Below, one piece after another: positions 47,601-59,400 of a DNA stretch of 64,000 nt. The notes beneath the pieces were generated by a model. That model was given only the letters and a program-made list of their open reading frames with translations. It did not search any database and had not been told where the DNA came from. The stretch comes from Gymnorhina tibicen (lineage: Eukaryota > Chordata > Aves > Passeriformes > Artamidae): contig VXAZ01005475.1 in assembly GCA_013399875.1 (NCBI GenBank), positions 1,754,912 to 1,818,911 on the forward strand, given 5' to 3'. Numbering within the stretch: the first letter of the stretch is position 1; the number at the start of each line of letters is the position of its first letter. Position numbers and translations under genes: made by a program.

Positions 47601-50600
47601 TTTTTGGTTCTGCTAAGGGTTTTGCAGAAACTGAACTTGTACATCAGATTTAAGGTGAAAGTTTGGTCTCTTGCCAAAAACTTCTATCCCTTAACGGGGC
47701 AGGAAGAAATTCAACCATTATAGCATTATTCTAAGGGATAAAGAGGAAGTCCCTCAAAACCGAGGAGCCTATTAATATACCTAAAAGTATATAAACAGCG
47801 AATATTTCAACTCAGAGTCAAAAAGTATGTAATTATATTTTGGATTGTAAGCTCATCTCTAAAGTTAGTTGTGTAGCTGCCATGTACTTAGAAGCTGGTT
47901 ATTCTCCTGGCACATTCATTGAGACTTGGGGTTTGTAATTTTATTTTTTCTTTAGTCTAGCAAATGTTTAGATGCAACAGACACAATGAAGCTGACTTCA
48001 CAAATCACAGTAGTATAGCATTTTGCCACTGATTACTGTCATGGGTTTCCCCATTTTTTGCTGTGTAGAATTTACTCATTTCTTCCTGTGAGGTCTTTTC
48101 TCCCAATTTTTTCATATTTTCTTAATGTAGTTAAATGTTTTCTAAGTCACATAATGGAATTCTATTGTAATAGAAAATTATTACCATGATTAAAATATCT
48201 GATGAAGTTGTGTTCTTGATCTTCCACTCTGTCTGATATTTCACTTCTAGAGGTTTTTGTGAATATATAGATCCACTTTCGACATATTAACACTTCTTTT
48301 GCATGTGATGCAGAAGCTGAAGGTAATACAACAGTAACTATGAGAGCAAATACATAGTTTGCAGAAAAATTTAATATTTTATAGCTTTCAGTTAGAAGAA
48401 AAAAACACTATTTTTTTATAGCTGTATGAAAAGAAGATTTAAGTGTTTCAACTCTTAATTTTCACTGTGTTGTTTGCCAGTTGGGGATTGGCTTACTTTT
48501 ATTTTCATGACAAAAGCAAGTTCATATGAAGTTTTCTTGCAGCTGGCTATTTTTGTTTCTATACAAATCCTTGCTGCTTCTACAAAATATACAATTGATT
48601 ACAAATAAATGCTATCATAAAAAATTACTTATTGTAAAGCATAATCAAAAATCTAGGTGGCCAAGAACGCATTAAGTCAAGAAAGAAACAACTTTTCAAA
48701 ACTTGAAACAAAAACATACGAAAACATACCAAAACAATTACCAGATCTTAGCTGGAAAACTCACAAAATTGCTTAGATTCAAATTTCTTAATGTAAGATT
48801 GTCACTCTTTTGTAAAATTCAACTTACATTAATTGCTTTTTTCCAAATTCTTGTTCATTTATGTAGTTTGCCATGTAGTGCAGCACTTATTAGAACTGTC
48901 TGTTTTCAAATATTCTGCTGGTGAAGTAACGTCAAGAACTGCTGAGGCGTGTTAAGAGTAACTGATTCTCACGATAACTAAATGATTTGTTTCTTTTATT
49001 TTAGTGTGCTCTCAAATGAGAGAACTAGTTTAGCTTGGAGAAAGCTGCAGTAGTGTAAGTATAGAGCTAAATACTATTATAAGATTCAGGAACTTTTAAC
49101 TTATTTCCTAATAAGAAGAATATTCTTTAATCAGCAGAAATACATGCTGAGATATGTATGTGTGCCTTCTCTTTAGCCCACTTTCCTGATTTTTGCCTTA
49201 AGGATTCACTAAGAAGTATTCTTCCATTTCATGCAGACTAAACACTGCTTTGCAACAACGTCTTTTCTGTGCAAAAACCTTTTTCTCTCTGCCTCCTTAG
49301 CAGCACTTTTATTTCAAGTGTAAATATAGAAATTAAAAAAGGCTAAGGGGAAAATAAGACAAAGCCTCAGAAAAATTATTAATGCCAGATATATCCTTAT
49401 AGCAACATAAAGGCAGAGAAACCAAGTAGGATGTGTAATCTGTCTGGAGAGGAGTTGTATTTCTTGCTTTAGCCTAACTTCTGGATGGTCTCTTCAGACT
49501 CTTGCAAACTGTAGACCAGAAAAAGACCTTGGTCTTAGCACAGGTTGTGCTGGTGGCAGCAGGAACACCTCATCAGCACTGTCTTCCTCATCAGCTTCAG
49601 TCTTGTACTCTATTGTCACACTGTTCTCAGTGAATTGTCACACTGAATCTCAGTGCACTTTCTTCTTCTGCAGGTGCAGATTAAATCCTGGCAAATCTGG
49701 TGCACGAATGGTAAACGTGTTAGGTGGTGTGGGAGACTGCACTGCTGTTCTAGGCTTTACAGCAGAACTTGGGAGAAGCATCTTTTCCTTGAGACTTCAG
49801 CAATGAGGTTGCTAGCACTTCTTTCTCATGCTTATTTGAGAACAGTGAATGTTTTAAAGCAACTGTCTTGCAGTGGGGCATTATAGATATACAAAATACA
49901 GAAGAATGTGGAATTGTGTTTGCTTATTTTCAGCTGGTTGTTGGGCCTGTTACTTTTCATGCCCTATATCCCATGTGAACTCTAAAAGGAGTCCTCCCAA
50001 AGCAGCAATTACAATTTCTCTTTCCTACAAATATATATGTAAACATGTAGTGACATTTTTTTTTCCTTGAATGGCAGCAGTCACTTCTGACAGTAATTGC
50101 TGCTTACGGTTTCTTATAAAAGTATAAGAAGTCCTCTATATACTTAATTATATAGAAATATAACATTGAAAAGTGTGTTTTTTCAAATTGTAGCATGGAG
50201 CTGATGTGTCTAGTTGGTGGGGAAATACAGTAATAGCTAAAAGGAATGTGTTATTAATAAATCTGAGGATTTGTAAAGACATTCCTGCAAACAAATAATT
50301 TTCTGTTTGGAATTTTGTTTTCATTTTTGTTCTTGGATTCTTGTCTAGTAGACATCATGTGAAAATGTGCTGGTTTACCCTGGTATGAAAACAGCTTTGA
50401 GTAAATAGACACAGTTTTGTGTTTATCTGAAATTAAAAGAAGAACTAAGCATTAGGCCAGATAGTTCACTGCACAATTAACATGAATTTTTAAGTATTGA
50501 TATCTTGTAAGAATATAAACAGATATTCTTCTCCATTGGAGCTACTAAGCACCATCCAATGAGTGTGTTATGAGCAGTAAATGAATAACCTTTTTACTAG

Positions 50601-51994
50601 CCTGCAAGATAATGCCATTGCTTACAACTTTGTGATGTATTACATTTTTCTTGATTCCTGAGTAAGCTGTCACAGGCTGCTCTGTGCTTGTTAAATGAAC
50701 ATGCTATGAGAAGACACAACTCTATCCTGGCAACACGACTTCACTGTTACTGGTAATTTTCTGAATGTTTTTGACAATACAGGGCTGTCTTTTTCTTCAT
50801 TTTCTTTGTTACTTTTATTTGATAAGCTTCTGACACTAGTAGTGTGTTCCTTATGCTTTCTGTCACTGGAACTAGTGAAGAGTGAATTGTTCTATGATGA
50901 TATTCTGAAATGTATGAACATTTGGGATACTGCATCACGTCTGACTTTCCTTGAAAATAATTTTCTTTCATTTTATCATATGTCCGCAGTGGAGATGGGG
51001 GAGGAGGAGGGAGGGAAACTGTCCAGATTGAAATGCAAGTCTCTGTGTAGGCTTTTAATAATTTCCCAAGAGAATGATACTGCAAAAAGGATGGAAGAGA
51101 AATGCTGCTAATGGTCCTGGTTGTGACACAGGGGAATGTGAGGATGAACTTATAACCTGCAAAAAAAAAGGGGCCTTTTGTTAGGGATGAGCTACATTTT
51201 GGGAGCTGAACTTTGTGTTTACTACAATCAAGATCCCAAATGGACAAACCCTCCTCATTCCAGCCTGGGGTTGCCTAGTCTATCAAAAGAGCACATTTAC
51301 TCCATACTCAGAGCAGCTAGTGGCCAAGCAATAGAGATTTTGCACATCATGAGAAGAGACTCCATGATTCATCAGTGTAGTCATGGGACTGGTGCTGGCA
51401 GCAGAGAGCAGTACTGAGATGTGCTTGAGTGGAGAATGGAGACAGTCTTGAACATGCAGAGTTGTGTCAGGTAAACTGTTGAACTGCTGCCTTTGCTGCC
51501 TGTGGTCGTGTGACAGGATTTGATTTTCTGGTTTTTCTGTTTGTTTTGTTTTTTTTTTCTCTTGCATGAATCAAAATGTTAAAACAACTTGATTCAGCTT
51601 TGCACATAACTGCACTTAAGGCTATGAGTCGTGTGTCAGGACTAAGCAATACCAGTCCTTCAGGCTCTCTGTTGTGCATTGTGCTGCTTAATTTTTCAGC
51701 TACGTAAATATTTCAGTCACTTCATGCTAAATGGCTGTTTTTGCTTCCTGTGACCTTAGCATTTATAATCAAGTTAAGTTTTCCAGGATGGTTTTTTCAA
51801 ATTGATCTAGATGTTGGAGTCTCCGGGATATTTATCTTCAGCAGGCTCTTTGAGAAAACACCATTTGTTGTAGTGTCTAATACTAAATGCTTTGAGAAGA
51901 GTAATTAATAACATTAGGAGTCTCCAAGGAGAAAGGGTATAAATATGCCATAGTCCAGGTTGGCACATGGGCTTCTGAATGACAGAAGCTGTGG
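47601..51994. other. AT-rich non-coding stretch, includes a 166-codon orphan frame
   Basis: No gene is supported. The longest non-repeat frame of the window is here (50747-51247, minus, 166 codons). Its peptide has a proline run from GGGGGAGGAGG on the other strand, a K-rich C-terminal part and no domain I recognise, and other frames overlap it on the + strand (50806-51111, 101 codons). A T run of ten lies at 51549-51558. I treat it as chance, with low certainty. Confidence 0.45.
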
Positions 51995-51999
51995 GGAGG
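51995..51999. repeat. 5-bp target-site duplication, left copy (GGAGG)
   Basis: GGAGG directly precedes the TG terminus of the LTR and recurs immediately after its CA terminus at 53373-53377. Five bases is the size usual for class III (ERVL-type) and many class I avian retroviral insertions. Confidence 0.8.
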
Positions 52000-52234
52000 T
52001 GTTGTAGTTTAGTGCAGCTTGAGTTGTAGTTAAGGAAAAAATCCACCAGCTATGGAAGTGATGTTTTTTGCAAGGGGCTGCTTTAACTTCCTCCAGACCT
52101 GACAAACCAATCAACTGGCTAGTTTGAATATTGATAACTCTGTTGAGCCACCACACCTCTGTAAAAACACATTTAAGTACAAACAAGCCCGGGAAGCTCT
52201 CTCTTGCTTCCGGGCTTCTGGAGAGGAAACTGTG

Positions 52235-52400
52235 GTGCTCGCGCGGCCGGCGGGGGTCGGGGCTGGGCTGGGACCTGTCTGCCTGGCGCCGCGGGGCCAG
52301 GGCGCGGCCGTGCTCGGTGCAGGCTGGTCCCCCAGTGCAGTCGCAGAAATGAAATTCTACAACAACATGAGCTCCGGCTGCCGCTCGGCAGAGATGATGT
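52235..52400 (+). promoter_or_regulatory. CpG-rich LTR core, possible promoter
   Basis: About 165 bases with many CpG dinucleotides (GCTCGCGCGGCCGGCGGGGG, GCGCCGCGGGGCCAGGGCGC and so on) in an otherwise CpG-poor window. In an LTR the region before the polyadenylation signal normally carries the promoter. Retention of CpG suggests a fairly young insertion or protection from methylation. I see no clear TATA box, so a CpG-island type start is the likelier design; this is inferred. Confidence 0.45.
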
Positions 52401-53260
52401 GACCAACAGGGAGAGAGAAGTTCCAGCTGCAAGGCCCGGGTGAGATTAACCCCTTCAGTGCTGTAAGTTCCCCAGAACAGATGAAGCCTGCAGACATCAA
52501 TCCTCTCCCAGAGTCAGAGGAAAGGGAAAGGTGAAGGCACATGAAAAAGACACCATGATAGAGACACCGAAGTCAGTGAAGAAGGGAGAGCTGAAACCCA
52601 GAGAGAGGAGATGCTTCAAACCTAGAATCTGAAATTCTTTTGTAAAGCTATGGTAATGGACTATGATACATCAGAGAACCCCTTGTAATTTCTTTGAAAA
52701 GCATGGGGGGGGGTGGAGCGTTCAAACCTCAACCATGAGCAAAGGTACCTAAAGGTACCTAAAACAAGCAAATGTTGAAGTAGCTGTGATCTAATGAGAA
52801 GCTTGAACAGAGAGAAGTGAGTGATGAAGACCCTTGCTCCCAGGGAAGAAGAAGACCTCTGTTCCTAGAGATGAAGATGATCCCTGAGATACATGAAGAG
52901 AACCTTTGTTTCTGAACACCTCATCCTTAAAATCTCAAAAACAGTTGTGGGGAAAGCTGTAAGTCGAGGGAAGGGACTTTCACATGCGAGCAGAGAACCA
53001 TTTCCTGGGCGGCTGTTTTGCTGCAACATTGAAGCCACGAGAGGACTGTTTCTTATGGAAACGTCCCCATAGCATGAGGAAGAGAGACTCCTCTCCCTAA
53101 GTGAACTGGAGAAAGACGATTATAGAGGTGGTAAACTGACTGAAAAATCCCAAGCTTTGTCTCTTTACGTTGTAAGTGGGAGGAGGAAGGAGGATGCGGG
53201 GAGGAGAAGTGTTCTGAAGGTTTATTCTGACTCTTAATTTTTTTTCTTTTCAGTTCTGTT

Positions 53261-53266
53261 AATAAA
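53261..53266 (+). terminator. AATAAA polyadenylation signal in the LTR
   Basis: AATAAA in TTCTGTTAATAAAGCTATC, 106 bases before the LTR end and followed by a T-rich and GT-containing stretch (GTTTTGTGCCTGC at about 53289-53301). This fits the poly(A) signal at the end of the R region. A polypyrimidine run ending in CAG (about 53238-53253) lies just upstream and could also act as a splice acceptor. Confidence 0.7.
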
Positions 53267-53372
53267 GCTATCTTTATATTCTTTAAAGTTTTGTGCCTGC
53301 TTTGCTTTCTCCTAATTCTTATCTCACAGAAGGAAAATAAGTAAGTAATGGATTGTGAACAAAACCACTACA

Positions 53373-53377
53373 GGAGG
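53373..53377. repeat. 5-bp target-site duplication, right copy (GGAGG)
   Basis: It matches 51995-51999 exactly and directly follows the terminal CA of the LTR. Confidence 0.8.
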
Positions 53378-56096
53378 GTATGGCAAGACGCATCAGTGTG
53401 AAAAGCTCACCTCACTCAGAGTCTGGGAGGTACAGGATAGATGTGTGTGGTCTTGTGCAGCAGAGCTTAGGCTGAACTTTGAAGGAGTTTCTGATAAGGC
53501 TTATCACCAACTAAAAACAAAGTAATTTTACATGTTCTACTGAGGAAGACTTTTGGCTTTATCAAGGAAAATTATCACTGTGATAGGAAAATATATGAGA
53601 TGCTGGAAGAAACTTTCATCTTTTTCTATGGGTACTTGTTTCTGGAATATTCTTTCTGCTGAGATGGTCTCTAGTCCTGTTTTCAGACACAAATGAGGAT
53701 CATAAGGATCTCTGCCAGATGTGTGGTGTTTTTCTGTTTCCTGAAGCATGGGGAGACTGATAGACAGGACATCACTGACTAACTCCAGATGTACTGTGGC
53801 AGTAGCACTGTGTGCTTGGGTGGTGTACAAATCCCATGTCATTAAGTGGTGATAATAGCAGTGTAGTGATTTGAAAAGAAATTTGTGGGCTTCAAAATGA
53901 TCAGTCCTGTGCTAAGATAATATACAGCATGACCTGGTAATAGGCTGGAATAAAGCCTTTCAAGCAGTAACTCAAACTAAAAACCAGTGGGTGAAGATTT
54001 TGGTATTTTTCTTCTGAGCTTTTCTTGAAAGGTATCCTGTCCTCAGCTGTGTGCATTGACAAAGGCAAATAGAGTGATGAGTCTTTACATATGTTAGGCC
54101 TTTTAAAATACATGTTTATGGATGTTAAGCAAGCATAGCTGCATGATGAAAATAAAATGGCTTACAAGAGAGTTGGATGGCATTAGAGACATAGAGGATC
54201 AAGTCTCTAGTCTTTTTGCTGGAAAAGTAATCTATTCTGTACAGGTGAACAGGTCCTGGTGATGAAATGATGTAGATGTATGGAGCAGAGGACAGAATCA
54301 GAAAAACTTGTTTCCCAGGGATGGACTGCAACTCATGAAGTCAGGGTTGAATAGTTTTCCATTCAGCAATAAACAAGACTGTCAAATCATCCTAATAGTG
54401 TATTTCTCACCTTTTCTGAACAAGCAATATTTCAGAATGAAGCAAATTCTATTTAATACATACATTCAATGACTTAGTGTGTAACGTGTCCCTGAATTTG
54501 TTATAGAAGATACTAATCAAAAAATTACAGTTTTACAGTATCTTTCATTCTCTTCATTTCATATGTTTTGGTGCAGTCAGTACTTCACTGTCAGAGGCTG
54601 TATTATCTCATCTTCCTCTCAGTGTTTTGTGTTTCTATTGGCCAATTTAAGATGCCAACTCTTCTGCCAGTTCTCTTTGTTTTTGTTAGAGCTGAAAATT
54701 TAATAATCCAGAGAGAGGATGTTATTAATTAACATAGTCTTTTTCAAGATGACCTATAGAATCTATACTTAAAGCAAGCATACTGGTCGTAGATTTATTA
54801 ATTAAGTTTTTTAAACCTAATTCTGGTAACTCCTGCTTCAATTATAACTCAGACTAGTGGTTTTCTCCTAGGAAGAACTGTATAATAACTCAGCTAAATG
54901 ATGGATCAGTTGATTTATTGGAAACCAAGGGCAGGTATATTAAAAAGATACTTCTAAAGGCAGTAAAAGAAGGGATGCCCAGTAGTAAAGAGCTTGAACT
55001 TTTGGGGTTTGGTGTGTTTTTCTTTCTTTTTTTTTTTTTTATGCTGTGTTTCTAGATGTCTCTGTTCTTGATCTTCTATTTCTGCTGGTATGGCTTGTTT
55101 GCTTTTTTTTCTTGTGAAGTTTCCGATGTACTGAAGTTTTATTTAGCCACTGCGGTCCGCTTTGATGTACTTCCTTCAACATGCTATTAGATACTGAAAA
55201 CTTTCTGATCTTAAACACCTTGTCTTGTCTATTTTCACTACAGAGTATGCCAAAATAATCCAATTGAAGTATATTTACACTTACACTACCTTATTTATGA
55301 AGTCAGAGATTAGTGGATTTCAGGTTTCATTCTTCCTATTTTAGTAATTAAAAATTACTTGAATATTCTCAGTCACAATTATTCAGTTTAATCATCACTA
55401 AGTCATTATAATTTATCACCTAAAAAATCATAATACCAAGAGACTTCAACCTGGCAATAAGTATTATGGATGTAGAGCATTACGTAGCACAGTACAGTGT
55501 AGCACAGCATAGTTAGTTGCAAATCCAATTCTGCTCTGCTTCCCAGAGATGGGAGTTCCCTGAGGATTTCTTTGTAGCTCTCTCTCATTTCCTATCATGT
55601 CTTGATTTGGAAAGTAATTTTCACAGAACAAAACTTCTGGCTGGACTATACCTCTACTTTCCCATTCCTCAGATGATAAGCAGGCTTCTTTTGAATTGCA
55701 TAGAGTTCAGTGTAAGTGAAAACAGTCTCTGGACTGCTTTAATTTTCATTAAGGATCTGTTGTGGCAATGCACTGAGTGTAAACCTGAATTTTACCCCTT
55801 TTCCTCTGCTTGTGCTGGGCTAGGATGGAAGATTTAGCCTCCAATTTAAGGATGCAAAAATTCTGAGCATCTGTTTTGAAGTGACATAGTGTTGAAAGAG
55901 CCATTTTCAGGGCTGTGAACTGGTTAACATGGTTGGGATATTTTCAGCCGATTTTTGAACTTTCAGTAGAACTCCATGGATCACGGATTGCTGAGTACGA
56001 TGGTGCTACTAGATGAATATAGAAACAAGTTAAGCCAGCTGTTATGGTGGGTGGAAAACATCTGCTAAAGCAAACCAATGGTAAAGATAAAACAAT
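53378..56096. other. AT-rich non-coding stretch
   Basis: No gene is visible. Frames of 101 codons (53537-53842, minus) and 106 codons (55517-55837, +) have no recognisable domain. A T run of 14 lies at 55027-55040. Confidence 0.5.
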
Positions 56097-56451
56097 TGAG
56101 TTGAGAAGAAGAGGCTCAGGGGGGAGACCCCATCACTCTCTACAACTCCCTGAAAGGAGGTGGTAACCGGGTGAGGGTTGGTCTCTTCTCCCAGGCAACC
56201 AGCAAGAGGACACTGCCTTAAGCTGCACCAGTGGAGGTTTAGGTTGGACATTAGGAAGAAGGTCTTCCCAGAAAGAGTAATTGGGCATTAAAATGGTTTG
56301 CCCAGGGAGGTGGTGGAGTCTGTCCCTGGAGGTGTTAAGGAAAGACTGGATGTGGCACTCAGTGCCATGGTCTAGTTGACAACGTGGTGTAAGGTCAAAG
56401 GTTGGACTCAATGATCTCAAAGGTCTTTTTCAACCTAGCTGATTCTGTGAT
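56097..56451 (+). mobile_element. CR1 LINE 3' fragment, sense
   Basis: Starts at GAGAAGAAGAGGCTCAGGGG and runs through CTCTACAACTCCCTGAAAGG, GGTTGGTCTCTTCTCCCAGG, GGTTTAGGTTGGACATTAGG, GCCCAGGGAGGTGGTGGAGT and GGTTGGACTCAATGATCTCA to the tail CAACCTAGCTGATTCTGTGA (to about 56451). It is 5'-truncated just before the end of ORF2 and is diverged from the 41.8-kb copy, including a different tail (GATTCTGTG instead of ATTCTATG), so the two belong to different CR1 subfamilies. Minus-strand frames across it (56042-56251, 56133-56420) are artefacts of the element. Confidence 0.95.
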
Positions 56452-59400
56452 CAGTTGCCAATTTATGAACCTTTCAGAAAAGCAGTTTTCTGAGGTTTAA
56501 GTAATAAGTTTCAGACAGCTTTTTGATCTCCCTCTACTTACTCATTTTCTTCCAAATATTAGTTATAAAAGCAGTCTGATATTTGATGGCCTGGTTGGAG
56601 TGCAGGAGTGTGTCACACAGATTTTGTCTCCGCGGCTGAATTTCACAAGGCAGAACTAAGTGGAATATGAACCTCATAGTTCTGCCTCTACAGTTTGAGT
56701 ATTTCATCATCAAAGGGCAGATGGAATGTCAAGAGGCAATATGGAAGGAGGCATAATAAATGTGTTACAGCACTGTCAGTGATGACTCTGGAGGTTTTGA
56801 TGAGGAAGGTGGTAATGTCTCTCTCAATAATTCCTAACAGACTGGAATGAAGTTGTGTTCTCCTTACACAGAGGTGTAATAAAATATAGGCATGCTAAAA
56901 TTTGTTTATTTAAAAAAACCTACAAAAACAACAACAACAAAACCCCAACACCTTAGGAGTGTGAGATTTATGAATTTCCTAATATTGTGTATTAGAAATA
57001 CAGCATGGTAATGAAAGAAATTTATAGAATAGAAATAAGCTGTAAATAAAGGTGATGAATAGGCACTGAGTGTGTTGTTTCATTTGTTTTGTTTTCATGG
57101 TTCATGAGAAAACTATAGAGATGGTTCGAGTCATCTAATCCTTCATTTTAATATTGTAGTATAGTACAGTAGAAACAGGTAAGGTTTACCCTGAAAGGTA
57201 AAACCATAGAAGCTAAGGTTGATTAGGCTGGGAACAGATTAGGCTGGTTCCCTCTCTCTTGAAATAAATTGCATTTTCTGAAGAGATCTTTAAATAAAGC
57301 AGTGTAAGGGAGTGTTGGTGGCAAAGGAGGGGAAGAGATGAAACCAAAGAAGTGAGCACATTGAAGCAAAATAATTATGTATGTGTGCATATCTTTTCAT
57401 TTAGCTGCTGCTTTCTAGATTTGGAAGCCTGTTTTGAGATTCTGAATGAAGTTTCACTGGGTTGTGTTCCTTTTTGCTAAATTTTGGGTTTGAGGAAATA
57501 GAAGGAAGGCAGCATGATATCCAGTTGGTGGGCTACTTTATATGCATGGATTTGTTTCTTGATGTGATTGTGTGCAGCAATACTGAGATACCAAAATAAT
57601 AATGCTGTCTTGATCCAAAACCCCCTGAGCTGAACAGGGAAGAAAATACAGAATGATGAGTTTTTGGTTAGGCCAGAAAACTACCCCTTGTAAGCTTGAA
57701 ACCCAAAAGTTTTCCCACTGACCTAATGCAAATAGATCTGTCACTACAATATCTCGGCTCCAATTACAGGGGTTGTTGGAGGTATTATTGCTCTGTTTCT
57801 ACTGCGTGAGTTATTATGTCAATTGTAGTGTAATCCCCATCCTCACGCACTGTCTAGTAAACCATGGTGATCTGTGTGATGTGGGTTAATTGAAGGGAAA
57901 GGAAGCCCTGTGAATCAACAGTAATAGGCATTAGCAGATTATAATGTTTTATTGGCTCCTCATTACACAAGCTTTGAAAAGACTTCCTCACAGAGGTGGG
58001 GGGCCTGGGAAGAAGGATCTGCATTTCATATCAGCTGCCATACCAAGCTACCCTCAGGCTAGTATATTTGCCCTTCTTTTTTTTTTTTTTTCCCTCTCTC
58101 TTTGTCTTAAAAGCTGGTTAATTTATTTTTTTGTGTTGTAGCACTATTAATTTTTGCCTTTTGGAATAGTTTGAATGCAATGTGTGTTAAAAAAAGGCAA
58201 TGAGAGCTTGGTTTTATTTTGGGTAAGGGCTCTTACTGTTGGGGGAGGCTAAAGAAAAGATATCCTGTAAATGAATTAGGATTCATCAGTTTTAGTGACT
58301 GGCATGTTTCTTAATAACCCTTTGCTCTAACTGGCATTTTAATTAAAGATGACATTTTAATTGGTTATTTTACCAATTTAGCTTGGTTATTAGTATCAGA
58401 TACTTCTTTCATTACAGATAATTTATCTATGCCATCTCAATATCCATACTAGATATTTTAAAATGGTATTTTGTTGTTCTGAGAAAACTGAAATACTTTT
58501 TTCTTGCTTCTCCAATGCAGTGGACTTAATGTATCATAAATAGTGCAGATGAACAAGAAAAATATCTCAATAGCAAATAACTATAAATTAATTATCACTG
58601 TTAGTACATTAAGTCTTTTAAATGTAAACCAACTGTGCAATATTAATTATAGTCTACCTGTCAGGTGTTGTCTAGCTATGCATTTTTCAGACATTTGACA
58701 CATAGTCTCATCATTGTTTCCTTCACTATTCTTATTCCACCCTGGTTTTGTGTATGATTTTAATTTCATATTTTGAATTTTACATGAAGGTAAATAGAAA
58801 ACATATTCTTAAGTCTGAGACATGGTAATACGATATCCTTCTAGAAAGTAGGAGAGTGCAAAATATTCATAGGGAACAAAAAATGCCCATAAGTACTGCA
58901 CAGAAACTTCAGAAAACACCCAAATACCAAAATAAAGCCAGGATGGGGCAAAGGTATGTGCTTAATAGGGTTTAATAATATTGAGATTTTAATTTCTCTT
59001 TGAAAAAAGATCCTTGGGTTGATTAGGAGAGCTAGAAGCTTCAAAGAAGCCCACAGGAGCTCAGCTGGGGCCTTGAATAGGTTTTGAAAATCCGAGCTTA
59101 AGAAAATTTACCCTCAGCAGCTTTAGGTTCTCCATTATTATATTTTGCTTTTTAAGTAGCTGTCATGTTGTTGTCACCACATTGTGCCACAGACGATAGA
59201 AGTGTGGATGAAATGATTGTCTGTTCTTTAAGTATGCCTTTTGAGAGCTAGTTAATATTAAGCACTTGAAAATTGTCTGGCAAAGGGCACAATATAAACG
59301 GAATATATGAGAAAAGAATTTTTATCATGAAAACAGTAAACCATTTTTAAATACTTGTGTAGGAGAACTAAGGGCTCCTCTGAGGTGCCAGATTGACAGC

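Larger units (their letters stand above)
52000..53372 (+). mobile_element. complete solo LTR of an endogenous retrovirus
   Basis: A 1,373-bp element with TG...CA ends. It begins TGTTGTAGTTTAGTGCAGCT and ends GTGAACAAAACCACTACA, so the termini form an imperfect inverted repeat (TGTTGTAGTTT against TGTAGTGGTTT). It is flanked by GGAGG on both sides. There is no internal retroviral sequence and no second LTR, so a provirus has been reduced to a single LTR, the usual result of recombination between its two LTRs. Inside are a CpG-dense core (52235-52400), four degenerate 22-25-bp repeats beginning GATGAAGA-like (about 52823-52913) and an AATAAA near the 3' end. The overlapping frames at 51914-52542 on both strands come from the CpG-rich core and are not genes. 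Orientation follows from the AATAAA and the TG...CA order. The exact family needs Repbase. Confidence 0.85.

Noticed and set aside
51914..52542. Frames of 60-172 codons around 52.2 kb that look like a GC-rich first exon with a CpG island
   Set aside because: They fall inside or overlap the TG...CA LTR with target duplication, are open on both strands, and include LTR terminal sequence.
57113..57140. GGTTCGAGTC resembling the T-loop of a tRNA
   Set aside because: No matching A-box, anticodon arm or acceptor stem lies at the required distance upstream.
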